Source of the DNA: Prosapia bicincta
Lineage: Eukaryota > Arthropoda > Insecta > Hemiptera > Cercopidae
Reading direction: 5' to 3'
DNA length: 64,000 nt
Assembly (NCBI GenBank): GCA_036971475.1
Contig: JBAIZL010000002.1
Span: 1,761,113 to 1,825,112 of the forward strand
The notes under the pieces are model-generated. The model did not search any database and had not been told where the DNA came from. It saw only the letters and a list, made by a program, of their open reading frames with translations. The position numbers and the translations under genes were made by a program. This document shows, piece after piece, positions 39,001 to 54,800 of the stretch; position 1 is the stretch's first letter; each line of letters opens with the position of its first letter.

Positions 39001-40900
39001 TCTCTTCTTACACTTTGTAGCTACGGCACGCAAGCAACACTCATCCGGTGTGCATTTCACCGGTCCCTCTCTTCTTACACTTTGTAGCTACGGCACGCAA
39101 GCAACACTCATACGGTATGCATTTCACCGGTCTCTCTCTTCTTACACTTTGTAGCTACGGCACGCAAGCAACACTCATCCGGTATGCATTTCACCGGTCT
39201 CTCTCTTCTTACACTTTGTAGCTACGGCATGCAAGCAACAGTCATCCGGTATGCATATCTCCGGTCTCTCTCTTCTTACACTTTGTAGCTACGGCACCCA
39301 AGCAACACTTATCCGGTATGCATTTCACCGGTCTCTCTCATCTTACACTTTGTAGCTATGGCACGCAAGCAACACTTATCCGGTATGCATTTCACCGGTC
39401 TCCCTCTTCTTACACTTTGTAGCTACGGCACGCAAGCAACACTCATCCGGTATGCATTTCACCCGTCTCTCTCTTCTTACACTAAGTAGCTACGGCACGC
39501 AAGCAACACTCATCCGGTATGCATTTCACCATTCTCTCTCTTCTTACACTTTGTAGCTACGGCACGCAAGCAACACTCATCCCGTATGCATTTCACCGGT
39601 CTCTCTCTTCTTACACTTTGTAGCTACGGCACGCAAGCAACACTCATCCGGTATGCATTTCACCGGTCTCTCTCTTCTTACACTTTGTAGCTACGGCACG
39701 CAAGCAACACTCATCCGGTATGCATTTCACCGGTCTCTCTCTTCTTACACTTTGTAGCTACGGCACGCAAGCAACACTCATTCGGTATGAATTTCATTGG
39801 TCTCTCTCTTCTTACACTTTGTAGCTACGGAACGCAAGCAACACTCATCCGGTATGCATTTCATTGGTCTCTCTCTTCTTACACTTTGTAGCTACGGCAC
39901 GCAAGCAACACTCATCCGGTATGCATATCATTGGTCTCTCTCTTCTTACACTTTGTAGCTACGGCACGCAAGCAACACTCATCCGGTATGCATTTCACCC
40001 GTCTCTCTCTACTTACTCACACTTTATAGCTACGACACGCAAGCAACACTCAACCGGTATGCATTTCACCGGTCTCTCTCTTCTTACACTTTGTAGCTAA
40101 GGCACGCAAGCAACACTCATGCGGTATGCATTTCACCGGTTTCTCTCTTCTTACACTTTGTAGCTACGGCACGCAAGCAACACTCATCCGGTATGCATTT
40201 CACCGGTCTCTCTCTTCTTACACATTGTAGCTACGGCACGCAAGCAAAACTCATCCGGTATGCATTTCACCCGTCTCTCTCTTCTTACACTTTGTAGCTA
40301 TGGCACGCAAGCAACACTCATCCGGTATGCATTTCACCGGTCTCTCTCTTCTTACACTTTGTAGCTATGGCACGCAAGCAACACTCATCCGGTATGCATT
40401 TCACCCGTCTCTCTCTTCTTACACTTTGTAGCTATGGCACGCAAGCAACACTCATCCGGTATGCATTTACCGGTCTCTCTCTTCTTACACTTTGTAGCTA
40501 CGGCACGCAAGCAACACTCATCCGGTATGCATTTCACCGGTCTCTCTCTTCTTACACTTTGTAGCTACGGCACGCAAGCAACACTCATCCGGTATGCATT
40601 TCATTAGTCTCTCTCTTCTTACACTTTGTAGCTACGGCACGCAAGCAACACTCACCCGGTTTGCATTTCACCCGTATTTCTCTTCTTACACTTTGTAGCA
40701 ACATCACGCAAGCAACACTCATCCGGTATGCATTTCACCCGTCGCTCTCTTCTTACACTTTGTAGCTAAGGCACGCAAGCAACACTCATCCGGTATGCAT
40801 TTCACCGGTCTCTCTCTTCTTACACTTTGTAGCTACGGCACGCAAGCAACACTCATCCGGTATGCATTTCACCGGTCTCTCTCTTCTTACACTTTGTAGC
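32340..40900. repeat. Satellite C 4358-bp tandem higher-order repeat
   Basis: About 32340-36690 is followed by a second copy at about 36700-40900. Offsets of 4358 bp hold for CAACCGTC (32469/36827), the 66-bp AAGCACACTC monomer (about 33201/37559) and CTCGTCCGG variants (about 33678/38036). 4358 is 65 x 67, plus 4 for one 71-bp unit, minus 1 for one 66-bp unit. Beyond about 34.8/39.1 kb the offset falls by one monomer to 4291. A further partial copy starts near 41.4 kb (offset 4097 from the second). Confidence 0.85.
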
Positions 40901-43530
40901 TACGGCACGCAAGCAACACTCATCCGGTAAGCATTTCATTGGTCTCTCTCTTCTTACACTTTGTAGCTACGGCACGCAAGCAACACTCATCCGGTATGCA
41001 TATCATTCGTCTCTCTCTTCTTACATTTTGTAGCTACGGCACGCAAGCAACACTCATCCGGTATGCATTTCACCCGTCTCTCTCTACTTACTCACACTTT
41101 ATAGCTACGACACGCAAGCAACACTCATCCGGTATGCATTTCACCGGTCTCTCTCTTCTTACACTTTATAGCTACGGCACGCAAGCAACACTCATCCGGT
41201 ATGCATTTCACCCGTCTCTCTCTTCCTACTCACACTTTGTAGCTACGGCACGCAAGCAACTCTCATCCGGTATGCATTTTACCGGTCTCTCTCTTCTTAC
41301 ACTTTGTAGCTACGGCTCGCAAGCAACACTCATCCGGTATGCATTTCACCGGTCTCTCTCTTCTTACACTTTGTAGCTACGGCACGCAAGCAACACTCAT
41401 CCGGTATGCATTTCACCGGTCTCTCTCATCTTACACTTTGTAGCTACGGCACGCAAGCAACACTCATCCGGTATGCATTTCACCGGTCTCTCTCTTCTTA
41501 CATTTTGTAGCTACGGCACGCAAGCAACACTCATCCGGTATGCATTTCACCGGTCTCTCTCTTCTTACACTTTGCAGCTACGGCACGCAAGCAACACTCA
41601 TCCGGTATGCATTTCACCCGTCTCTCTCTTCTTACACTTTGTAGCTACGGCACGCAAGCACACTCATCCGGTATGCATTTCACCGGTCTCTCTCTTCTTA
41701 CACTTTGTAGCTACGGCACGCAAGCAACACTCATCCGGTATGCATTTCACCGGTCTCTCTCTTCTTACACTTTGTAGCTACGGCACGCAAGGAACACTCA
41801 TCCGGTATGCATTTCACCGGTCTCTCCCTTCTTACACTTTGTAGCTACGGCACGCAAGCAACACTCATCCGGTGTGCATTTCACCGGTCTCTCTCTTCTT
41901 ACACTTTGTAGCTACGGCACGCAAGCAACACTCATCCGGTATGCATTTCACCGGTCTCTCTCTTCTTACACTTTGTAGCTACGGCATGCAAGCAACAGTC
42001 ATCCGGTATGCATTTCACCCGTCTCTCTCTTCTTACACTAAGTAGCTACGGCACGTAAGCAACACTCATCCGGTATGCATTTCACCGGTCTCTCTCTTCT
42101 TACACTTTGTAGCTACGGCACGCAAGAAACACTCGTCCGGTATGCATTTCACCCGTCTCTCTCTTCTTACACTTTGTAGCTACGGCTCGCAAGAAACACT
42201 CGTCCGGTATGCATTTCACCCGTCTCTCTCTTCTTACACTTTGTAGCTACGGCACGCAAGCAACACCCATCCGGTATGCATTTCACCGGTCTCTCTCATC
42301 TTACACTTTGTAGCTACGGCACGCAAGCAACACTCATCCGGTATGCATTTCAACGGTCTCTCTCTTCTTACACTTTGTAGCTACGGCACGCAAGCAACAC
42401 TCATCCGGTATGCATTTCACCCGTCTCTCTCTACTTACTCACACTTTATAGCTACGACACGCAAGCAACACTCATCCGGTATGCATTTCACCGGTCTATC
42501 TCTTCTTACACTTTATAGCTACGGCACGCAAGCAACACTCATCCGGTATGCATTTCACCCGTCTCTCTCTTCCTACTCACACTTTGTAGCTACGGCACGC
42601 AAGCAACACTCATACGGTATGCATTTCACCGGTCTCTCTCTTCTTACACTTTGTGGCTATGGCACGCAAGCAACACTCATCCGGTGTGCATTTCATTGGT
42701 CTCTTTCTTCTTACACTTTGTAGCTACGGCACGCAAGCAACACTCATCCGGTATGCATTTCACCGGTCTCTCTCTTCTTACACTTTGTAGCTACGGCATG
42801 CAAGCAACAGTAATCCGGTATGCATTTCTCCGGTCTCTCTCTTCTTCCACTTTGTAGCTACGGCACCCAAGCAACACTCATCCGGTGTGCATTTCACCGG
42901 TCTCTCTCTTCTTACACTTTGTAGCTACGTCACGCAAGCAACACTCATCCGGTATGCATTTCACCGGTCTCTCTCTTCTTACACTTTGTAGCTACGGCAC
43001 GCAAGCAACACTCATCCGGTATGCATTTCACCCGTCTCTCTCTTCTTACACTTTGTAGCTACGGCACGCAAGCAACACTCATCCGGTATGCATTTCACCG
43101 GTCCCTCTCTTCTTACACTTTGTAGCTACGGCACGTAAGCAACACTCATCCGGTGTGCATTTCACCGGTCTCTCTCTTCTTACACTTTGTAGCTACGGCA
43201 CGCAAGCAACACTCATCCGGTGTGCATTTCACCGGTCCCTCTCTTCTTACACTTTGTAGCTACGGCACGCAAGCAACACTCATACGGTATGCATTTCACC
43301 GGTCTCTCTCTTCTTACACTTTGTAGCTATGGCACGCAAGCAACACTCATCCGGTGTGCATTTCATTGGTCTCTCTCTTCTTACACTTTGTAGCTACGGC
43401 ACGCAAGCAACACTCATCCGGTATGCATTTCACCGGTCTCTCTCTTCTTACACTTTGTAGCTACGGCATGCAAGCAACAGTCATCCGGTTTGCATTTCTC
43501 CGGTCTCTCTCTTCTTACACTTTGTAGCTA

Positions 43531-45548
43531 CGGCACCCAAGCAACACTTATCCGGTATGCATTTCACCGGTCTCTCTCATCTTACACTTTGTAGCTATGG
43601 CACGCAAGCAACACTTATCCGGTATGCATTTCACCGGTCTCCCTCTTCTTACACTTTGTAGCTACGGCACGCAAGCAACACTCATCCGGTATGCATTTCA
43701 CCCGTCTCTCTCTTCTTACACTAAGTAGCTACGGCACGCAAGCAACACTCATCCGGTATGCATTTCACCATTCTCTCTCTTCTTACACTTTGTAGCTACG
43801 GCACGCAAGCAACACTCATCCCGTATGCATTTCACCGGTCTCTCTCTTCTTACACTTTGTAGCTACGGCACGCAAGCAACACTCATCCGGTATGCATTTC
43901 ACCGGTCTCTCTCTTCTTACACTTTGTAGCTACGGCACGCAAGCAACACTCATCCTTTATGCATTTCACCGGTCTCTCTCTTCTTACACTTTGTAGCTAC
44001 GGCACGCAAGCAACACTCATTCGGTATGAATTTCATTGGTCTCTCTCTTCTTACACTTTGTAGCTACGGAACGCAAGCAACACTCATCCGGTATGCATTT
44101 CATTGGTCTCTCTCTTCTTACACTTTGTAGCTACGGCACGCAAGCAACACTCATCCGGTATGCATATCATTGGTCTCTCTCTTCTTACACTTTGTAGCTA
44201 CGGCACGCAAGCAACACTCATCCGGTATGCATTTCACCCGTCTCTCTCTACTTACTCACACTTTATAGCTACGACACGCAAGCAACACTCAACCGGTATG
44301 CATTTCACCGGTCTCTCTCTTCTTACACTTTGTAGCTAAGGCACGCAAGCAACACTCATGCGGTATGCATTTCACCGGTTTCTCTCTTCTTACACTTTGT
44401 AGCTACGGCACGCAAGCAACACTCATCCGGTATGCATTTCACCGGTCTCTCTCTTCTTACACATTGTAGCTACGGCACGCAAGCAAAACTCATCCGGTAT
44501 GCATTTCACCCGTCTCTCTCTTCTTACACTTTGTAGCTACGGCACCCAAGCAACACTTATCCGGTATGCATTTCACCGGTCTCTCTCATCTTACACTTTG
44601 TAGCTATGGCACGCAAGCAACACTTATCCGGTATGCATTTCACCGGTCTCCCTCTTCTTACACTTTGTAGCTACGGCACGCAAGCAACACTCATCCGGTA
44701 TGCATTTCACCCGTCTCTCTCTTCTTACACTAAGTAGCTACGGCACGCAAGCAACACTCATCCGGTATGCATTTCACCATTCTCTCTCTTCTTACACTTT
44801 GTAGCTACGGCACGCAAGCAACACTCATCCCGTATGCATTTCACCGGTCTCTCTCTTCTTACACTTTGTAGCTACGGCACGCAAGCAACACTCATCCGGT
44901 ATGCATTTCACCGGTCTCTCTCTTCTTACACTTTGTAGCTACGGCACGCAAGCAACACTCATCCGGTATGCATTTCACCGGTCTCTCTCTTCTTACACTT
45001 TGTAGCTACGGCACGCAAGCAACACTCATTCGGTATGAATTTCATTGGTCTCTCTCTTCTTACACTTTGTAGCTACGGAACGCAAGCAACACTCATCCGG
45101 TATGCATTTCATTGGTCTCTCTCTTCTTACACTTTGTAGCTACGGCACGCAAGCAACACTCATCCGGTATGCATATCATTGGTCTCTCTCTTCTTACACT
45201 TTGTAGCTACGGCACGCAAGCAACACTCATCCGGTATGCATTTCACCCGTCTCTCTCTACTTACTCACACTTTATAGCTACGACACGCAAGCAACACTCA
45301 ACCGGTATGCATTTCACCGGTCTCTCTCTTCTTACACTTTGTAGCTAAGGCACGCAAGCAACACTCATGCGGTATGCATTTCACCGGTTTCTCTCTTCTT
45401 ACACTTTGTAGCTACGGCACGCAAGCAACACTCATCCGGTATGCATTTCACCGGTCTCTCTCTTCTTACACATTGTAGCTACGGCACGCAAGCAAAACTC
45501 ATCCGGTATGCATTTCACCCGTCTCTCTCTTCTTACACTTTGTAGCTA
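43531..45548. repeat. Satellite C 1009-bp tandem duplication
   Basis: The segment beginning CGGCACCCAAGCAACACTTA at 43531 begins again at 44540. All markers I checked (CACTAAGTAG, CATTCGGTATGAAT, TTACTCACAC, AACTCATGCGG, TACACATTG) recur at 1009 bp, which equals 14 x 67 plus one 71-bp unit. A related 1009-bp offset recurs at 47934/48943. I saw one difference, CATCCTTTATGC near 43953 against CATCCGGTATGC near 44962, so the duplication is recent. Confidence 0.85.
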
Positions 45549-48500
45549 TGGCACGCAAGCAACACTCATCCGGTATGCATTTCACCGGTCTCTCTCTTCT
45601 TACACTTTGTAGCTATGGCACGCAAGCAACACTCATCCGGTATGCATTTCACCCGTCTCTCTCTTCTTACACTTTGTAGCTATGGCACGCAAGCAACACT
45701 CATCCGGTATGCATTTCACCGGTCTCTCTCTTCTTACACTTTGTAGCTACGGCACGCAAGCAACACTCATCCGGTATGCATTTCACCGGTCTCTCTCTTC
45801 TTACACTTTGTAGCTACGGCACGCAAGCAACACTCATCCGGTATGCATTTCATTAGTCTCTCTCTTCTTACACTTTGTAGCTACGGCACGCAAGCAACAC
45901 TCACCCGGTTTGCATTTCACCCGTATTTCTCTTCTTACACTTTGTAGCAACATCACGCAAGCAACACTCATCCGGTATGCATTTCACCCGTCGCTCTCTT
46001 CTTACACTTTGTAGCTACGGCACGCAAGCAACACTCATCCGGTATGCATATCATTGGTCTCTCTCTTCTTACACTTTGTAGCTACGGCACGCAAGCAACA
46101 CTCATCCGGTATGCATTTCACCGGTCTCTCTCTTCTTACACTTTGTAGCTACGGCACGCAAGCAACACTCACCCGGTATGCATTTCACCGGTCTCTCTCT
46201 TCTTACACTTTGTAGCTACGGCACGCAAGCAACACTCATCCGGTGTGCAATTCACCGGTCTCTCTCTTCTTACACTTTGTAGCTACGGCACGCAAGCAAC
46301 ACTCATCCGGTATGCATTTCACCGGTCTCTCTCTTCTTACACTTTGTAGCTACGGCACGCAAGCAACACTCATACGGTATGCATTTCACCGGTCTCTCTC
46401 TTCTTACACTTTGTAGCTATGGCACGCAAGCAACACTCATCCGGTGTGCATTTCATTGGTCTCTCTCTTCTTACACTTTGTAGCTACGGCACGCAAGCAA
46501 CACTCATCCGGTATGCATTTCACCGGTCTCTCTCTTCTTACACTTTGTAGCTACGGCATGCAAGCAACAGTCATCCGGTATGCATTTCTCCGGTCTCTCT
46601 CTTCTTACACTTTGTAGCTACGGCACCCAAGCAACACTTATCCGGTATGCATTTCACCGGTCTCTCTCATCTTACACTTTGTAGCTATGGCACGCAAGCA
46701 ACACTCATCCGGTATGCATTTCACCGGTCTCCCTCTTCTTACACTTTGTAGCTACGGCACGCAAGCAACACTCATCCGGTATGCATTTCACCGGTCTCTC
46801 TCTTCTTACATTTTGTAGCTACGGCACGCAAGCTACACTCATCCGGTATGCATTTCACCGGTCTCTCTCTTCTTACACTTTGTAGCTACGGCTCGCAAGC
46901 AACACTCACCCGGTATGCATTTCACCATTCTCTCTCTTCTTACACTTTGTAGCTACGGCACGCAAGCAACACTCATCCCGTATGCATTTCACCGGTCTCT
47001 CTCTTCTTACACTTTGTAGCTACGGCACGCAAGCAACACTCAACCGGTATGCATTTCACCGGTCTCTCTCTTCTTACACTTTGTAGCTACGGCACGCAAG
47101 CAACACTCATCCGGTATGCATTTCACCGGTCTCTCTCTTCTTACACTTTGTAGCTACGGCACGCAAGCAACACTCATCCGGTATGCATATCATTGGTCTC
47201 TCTCTTCTTACACTTTGTAGCTACGGCACGCAAGCAACACTCATTCGGTATGCATTTCACCCGTCTCTCTCTACTTACTCACACTTTATAGCTACGACAC
47301 GCAAGCAACACTCATCCGGTATGCATTTCACCGGTCTCTCTCTTCTTACACTTTGTAGCTACGGCACGCAAGCAACACTCATGCGGTATGCATTTCACCG
47401 GTCTCTCTCTTCTTACACTTTGTAGCTACGGCACGCAAGCAACACTCATCCGGTATGCATTTCACCGGTCTCTCTCTTCTTACACTTTGTAGCTACGGCA
47501 CGCTAGCAACACTCATCCGGTATGCATTTCACCCGTCTCTCTCTTCTTACACTTTGTAGCTATGGCACGCAAGCAACACTCATCCGGTAAGCATTTCACC
47601 GGTCTCTCCCTTCTTACACTTTGTAGCTATGGCACGCAAGCAACACTCATCCGGTATGCATTTCACCCGTCTCTCTCTTCTTACACTTTGTAGCTATGGC
47701 ACGCAAGCAACACTCATCCGGTATGCATTTCACCGGTCTCTCTCTTCTTACACTTTGTAGCTACGGCACGCAAGCAACACTCATCCGGTATGCATTTCAC
47801 CGGTCTCTCTCTTCTTACACTTTGTAGCTACGGCACGCAAGCAACACTCATCCGGTATGAATTTCATTCTTCTCTCTCTTCTTACACTTTGTAGCTACGG
47901 AACGCAAGCAACACTCATCCGGTATGCATTTCATTGGTCTCTCTCTTCTTACACTTTGTAGCTACGGCACGCAAGCAACACTCATCCGGTATGCATATCA
48001 TTGGTCTCTCTCTTCTTACACTTTGTAGCTACGGCACGCAAGCAACACTCATCCGGTATGCATTTCACCCGTCTCTCTCTACTTACTCACACTTTATAGC
48101 TACGACACGCAAGCAACACTCATCCGGTATGCATTTCACCGGTCTCTCTCTTCTTACACTTTGTAGCTACGGCACGCAAGCAACACTCATGCGGTATGCA
48201 TTTCACCGGTCCTTCTCTTCTTACACTTTGTAGCTACGGCACGCAAGCAACACTCATCCGGTATGCATTTCACCGGTCTCTCTCTTCTTACACTTTGTAG
48301 CTACGGCACGCAAGCAACACTCATCCGGTATGCATTTCACCCGTCTCTCTCTTCTTACACTTTGTAGCTATGGCACGCAAGCAACACTCATCCGGTAAGC
48401 ATTTCACCGGTCTCTCTCTTCTTACACTTTGTAGCTATGGCACGCAAGCAACACTCATCCGGTATGCATTTCACCCGTCTCTCTCTTCTTACACTTTGTA

Positions 48501-48879
48501 GCTATGGCACGCAAGCAACACTCATCCGGTATGCATTTCACCGGTCTCTCTCTTCTTACACTTTGTAGCTACGGCACGCAAGCAACACTCATCCGGTATG
48601 CATTTCACCGGTCTCTCTCTTCTTACACTTTGTAGCTACGGCACGCAAGCAACACTCATCCGGTATGCATTTCATTGGTCTCTCTCTTCTTACACTTTGT
48701 AGCTACGGCACGCAAGCAACACTCATCCGGTTTGCATTTCACCCGTATTTCTCTTCTTACACTTTGTAGCATCATCACGCAAGCAACACTCATCCGGTAT
48801 GCATTTCACCCGTCGCTCTCTTCTTACACTTTGTAGCTAAGGCACACAAGCAACACTCATCCGGTATGCATTTCACCGG

Positions 48880-51800
48880 TCTCTCACTTCTTACACTTTG
48901 TAGCTACGGCACGCAAGCAACACTCATTCGGTATGCATTTCATTGGTCTCTCTCTTCTTACACTTTGTAGCTACGGCACGCAAGCAACACTCATCCGGTA
49001 TGCTTATCATTGGTCTCTCTCTTCTTACTCTTTGTAGCTACGGCACGCAAGCAACACTCATCCGGTATGCATTTCACCCGTCTCTCTCTACTTACTCACA
49101 CTTTATAGCTACGACACGCAAGCAACACTCATCCGGTATGCATTTCACCGGTCTCTCTCTTCTTACACTTTGTAGCTACGGCACGCAAGCAACACTCATC
49201 CGGTATGCATTTCACCCGTCTCTCTCTTCTTACTCACACTTTGTAGCTACGGCACGCAAGCAACTCTCATCCGGTATGCATTTCACCCGTCTCTCTCTTC
49301 TTACTCACACTTTGTAGCTACGGCACGCAAGCAACACTTATCCGGTATGCATTTCACCGGTCTCTCTCTTCTTACACTTTGTAGCTACGGCACGCAAGCA
49401 ACACTCATCCGGTATGCATTTCATTGGTCTCTCTCTTCTTACACTTTGTAGCTATGGCACGCAAGCAACACTCATCCGGTATGCATTTCACCGGTCTCTC
49501 TCTTCTACACTTTGTAGCTACGGCACGCAAGCAACACTCATCCGGTATGCATTTCATTGGTCTCTCTCTTCTTACACTTTGTAGCTACGACACGCAAGCA
49601 ACACTCATCCGGTATGCATTTCATTGGTCTATCTCTCTTCTTACACTTTGTAGCTACGGCACGCAAGCAACACTCATCCGGTATGCATTTCACCGGTCTC
49701 TCTCTTCTTACACTTTGTAGCTACGGCACGCAAGCAACACTCATCCGGTATGAATTTCATTGGTCTCTCTCTTCTTACACTTTGTAGCTACGGAACGCAA
49801 GCAACACTCATCCGGTATGCATTTCACCGGTCTCTCTCTTCTTACACTTTGTAGCTACGACACGCAAGCAACACTCATCCGGTATGCATTTCATTGGTCT
49901 CTCTCTCTTCTTACACTTTGTAGCTACGGCACGCAAGCAACACTCATCCGGTATGCATTTCACCGGTCTCTCTCTTCTTACACTTTGTAGCTACGGCACG
50001 CAAGCAACACTCATCCGGTATGAATTTCATTGGTCTCTCTCTTCTTACACTTTGTAGCTACGGAACGCAAGCAACACTCATCCGGTATGCATTTCACCGG
50101 TCTCTCTCTTCTTACACTTTGTAGCTACGGCACGCAAGCAACACTCATCCGGTATGCATTTCATTGGTCTCTCTCTTCTTACACTTTGTAGCTACGGCTC
50201 GCAAGCAACACTCATCCGGTATGCATTTCACCGGTCTCTCTCTTCTTACACTTTGTAGCTACGGCACGCAAGCAACACTCATCCGGTATGAATTTCATTG
50301 GTCTCTCTCTTCTTACACTTTGTAGCTACGGCACGCAAGCAACACTCATCCGGTATGCATTTCATTGGTCTCTCTCTTCTTACACTTTGTAGCTAAGGCA
50401 CGCAAGCAACACTCATGCGGTATGCATTCCACCGGTCTCTCTCTTCTTACACTTTGTAGCTACGGCACGCAAGCAACACTCATCCGGTATGCATTTCACC
50501 GGTCTCTCTCTTCTTACACTTTGTAGCTACGGCACGCAAGCAACACTCATCCGGTATGCATTTCACCCGTCTCTCTCTTCTTACATTTTGTAGCTATGGC
50601 ACGCAAGCAACACTCATCCGGTAAGCATTTCACCGGTCTCTCTCTTCTTACACTTTGTAGCTATGGCATGCAAGCAACACTCATCCGGTATGCATTTCAC
50701 CCGTCTCTCTCTTCCTACACTTTGTAGCTATGGCACGCAAGCAACACTCATCCGGTTTGCATTTCACCGGTCTCTCTCTTCTTACCGTTTGTAGCTACGG
50801 CACGCAAGCAACACTCATCCGTTATGCATTTCACCGGTCTCTCTCTTCTTACACTTTGTAGCTACGGCACGCAAGCAACACTCATCCAGTATGCATTTCA
50901 TTGGTCTCTCTCTTCTTACACTTTGTTGCTACGGCACGCAAGCAACACTCATCCGGTTTGCATTTCACCCGTATTTCTCTTCTTACACTTTGTAGCAACA
51001 TCACGCAAGCAACACTCATCCGGTATGCATTACACCCGTCGCTCTCTTCTTACACTTTGTAGCTAAGGCACGCAAGCAACACTCATCCGGTATGCATTTC
51101 ACCGGTCTCTCTCTTCTTACACTTTGTAGCTACGGCACGCAAGCAACACTCATCCGGTATGCATTTCATTGGTCTCTCTCTTCTTACACTTTGTAGCTAC
51201 GGCACGCAAGCAACACTCATCCGGTATGCATATCATTGGTCTCTCTCTTCTTACACTTTGTAGCTACGGCACGCAAGCAACACTCATCCGGTATGCATTT
51301 CACCCGTCTCTCTCTACTTACTCACACTTTATAGCTACGACACGCAAGCAACACTCATCCGGTATGCATTTCACCGGTCTCTCTCTTCTTACACTTTGTA
51401 GCTACGGCACGCAAGCAACACTCATCCTGTATGCATTTCACCCGTCTCTCTCTTCTTACTCACACTTTGTAGCTACAGCACGCAAGCAACTCTCATCCGG
51501 TATGAATTTCACCCGTCTCTCTCTTCTTACTCACACTTTGTAGCTACGGCACGCAAGCAACATTTATCCGGTATGCATTTCACCGGTCTCTCTCTTCTTA
51601 CACTTTGTAGCTACGGCACGCAAGCAACACTCATCCGGTATGCATTTCATTGGTCTCTCTCTTCTTACACTTTGTAGCTACGGCACGCAAGCAACACTCA
51701 TCCGGTATGCATTTCACCCGTCTCTCTCTTCTTACACTTTGTAGCTACGGCACGCAAGCAACACTCATCCGGTATGCATTTCACCGGTCTCTCTCTTCTT

Positions 51801-54800
51801 ACACTTTGTAGCTACGGCACGCAAGCAACACTCATCCGGTATGCATTTCATCCGTCTCTCTCTTCTTACTCACACTTTGTAGCTACGGCACGCAAGCAAC
51901 ACTCATCCGGTATGCATTTCACCCGTCTCTCTCTTCTTACACTTTGTAGCTACGGCACGCAAGCAACACTCATCCGGTATGCATTTCATTGGTCTCTCTC
52001 ATCTTACACTTTGTAGCTATGGCACGCAAGCAACACTCATCCGGTATGCATTTCACCGGTCTCTCTCTTCTTACTCACACTTTGTAGCTACGGCACGCAA
52101 GCAACACTTATCCGGTATGCATTTCACCGGTCTCTCTCTTCTTACACTTTGTAGCTACGGCACGCAAGCAACACTCATCCGGTATGCATTTCATTGGTCT
52201 CTCTCTTCTTACACTTTGTAGCTATGGCACGCAAGCAACACTCATCCGGTATGCATTTCACCGGTCTCTCTCTTCTACACTTTGTAGCTACGGCACGCAA
52301 GCAACACTCATCCGGTATGCATTTCATTGGTCTCTCTCTTCTTACACTTTGTAGCTACGACACGCAAGCAACACTCATCCGGTATGCATTTCATTGGTCT
52401 ATCTCTCTTCTTACACTTTGTAGCTACGGCACGCAAGCAACACTCATCCGGTATGCATTTCACCGGTCTCTCTCTTCTTACACTTTGTAGCTACGGCACG
52501 CAAGCAACACTCATCCGGTATGAATTTCATTGGTCTCTCTCTTCTTACACTTTGTAGCTACGGAACGCAAGCAACACTCATCCGGTATGCATTTCACCGG
52601 TCTCTCTCTTCTTACACTTTGTAGCTACGACACGCAAGCAACACTCATCCGGTATGCATTTCATTGGTCTCTCTCTCTTCTTACACTTTGTAGCTACGGC
52701 ACGCAAGCAACACTCATCCGGTATGCATTTCACCGGTCTCTCTCTTCTTACACTTTGTAGCTACGGCACGCAAGCAACACTCATTCGGTATGCATTTCAT
52801 TGGTCTCTCTCTTCTTACACTTTGTAGCTACGGCACGCAAGCAACACTCATCCGGTATGCATTTCACCGGTCTCTCACTTCTTACACTTTGTAGCTACGG
52901 CACGCAAGCAACACTCATTCGGTATGCATTTCATTGGTCTCTCTCTTCTTACACTTTGTAGCTACGGCACGCAAGCAACACTCATCCGGTATGCTTATCA
53001 TTGGTCTCTCTCTTCTTACACTTTGTAGCTACGGCACGCAAGCAACACTCATCCGGTATGCATTTCACCCGTCTCTCTCTACTTACTCACACTTTATAGC
53101 TACGACACGCAAGCAACACTCATCCGGTATGCATTTCACCGGTCTCTCTCTTCTTACACTTTGTAGCTACGGCACGCAAGCAACACTCATCCGGTATGCA
53201 TTTCACCCGTCTCTCTCTTCTTACTCACACTTTGTAGCTACGGCACGCAAGCAACTCTCATCCGGTATGCATTTCACCCGTCTCTCTCTTCTTACTCACA
53301 CTTTGTAGCTACGGCACGCAAGCAACACTTATCCGGTATGCATTTCACCGGTCTCTCTCTTCTTACACTTTGTAGCTACGGCACGCAAGCAACACTCATC
53401 CGGTATGCATTTCATTGGTCTCTCTCTTCTTACACTTTGTAGCTATGGCACGCAAGCAACACTCATCCGGTATGCATTTCACCGGTCTCTCTCTTCTACA
53501 CTTTGTAGCTACGGCACGCAAGCAACACTCATCCGGTATGCATTTCATTGGTCTCTCTCTTCTTACACTTTGTAGCTACGACACGCAAGCAACACTCATC
53601 CGGTATGCATTTCATTGGTCTATCTCTCTTCTTACACTTTGTAGCTACGGCACGCAAGCAACACTCATCCGGTATGCATTTCACCGGTCTCTCTCTTCTT
53701 ACACTTTGTAGCTACGGCACGCAAGCAACACTCATCCGGTATGAATTTCATTGGTCTCTCTCTTCTTATACTTTGTAGCTACGGAACGCAAGCAACACTC
53801 ATCCGGTATGCATTTCACCGGTCTCTCTCTTCTTACACTTTGTAGCTACGGCACGCAAGCAACACTCATCCGGTATGAATTTCATTGGTCTCTCTCTTCT
53901 TACACTTTGTAGCTACGGAACGCAAGCAACACTCATCCGGTATGCATTTCACCGGTCTCTCTCTTCTTACACTTTGTAGCTACGGCACGCAAGCAACACT
54001 CATCCGGTATGCATTTCATTGGTCTCTCTCATCTTACACTTTGTAGCTACGGCTCGCAAGCAACACTCATCCGGTATGCATTTCACCGGTCTCTCTCTTC
54101 TTACACTTTGTAGCTACGGCACGCAAGCAACACTCATCCGGTATGAATTTCATTGGTCTCTCTCTTCTTACACTTTGTAGCTACGGCACGCAAGCAACAC
54201 TCATCCGGTATGCATTTCATTGGTCTCTCTCTTCTTACACTTTGTAGCTAAGGCACGCAAGCAACACTCATGCGGTATGCATTCCACCGGTCTCTCTCTT
54301 CTTACACTTTGTAGCTACGGCACGCAAGCAACACTCATCCGGTATGCATTTCACCGGTCTCTCTCTTCTTACACTTTGTAGCTACGGCACGCAAGCAACA
54401 CTCATCCGGTATGCATTTCACCCGTCTCTCTCTTCTTACATTTTGTAGCTATGGCACGCAAGCAACACTCATCCGGTAAGCATTTCACCGGTCTCTCTCT
54501 TCTTACACTTTGTAGCTATGGCATGCAAGCAACACTCATCCGGTATGCATTTCACCCGTCTCTCTCTTCCTACACTTTGTAGCTATGGCACGCAAGCAAC
54601 ACTCATCCGGTTTGCATTTCACCGGTCTCTCTCTTCTTACCGTTTGTAGCTACGGCACGCAAGCAACACTCATCCGTTATGCATTTCACCGGTCTCTCTC
54701 TTCTTACACTTTGTAGCTACGGCACGCAAGCAACACTCATCCAGTATGCATTTCATTGGTCTCTCTCTTCTTACACTTTGTTGCTACGGCACGCAAGCAA

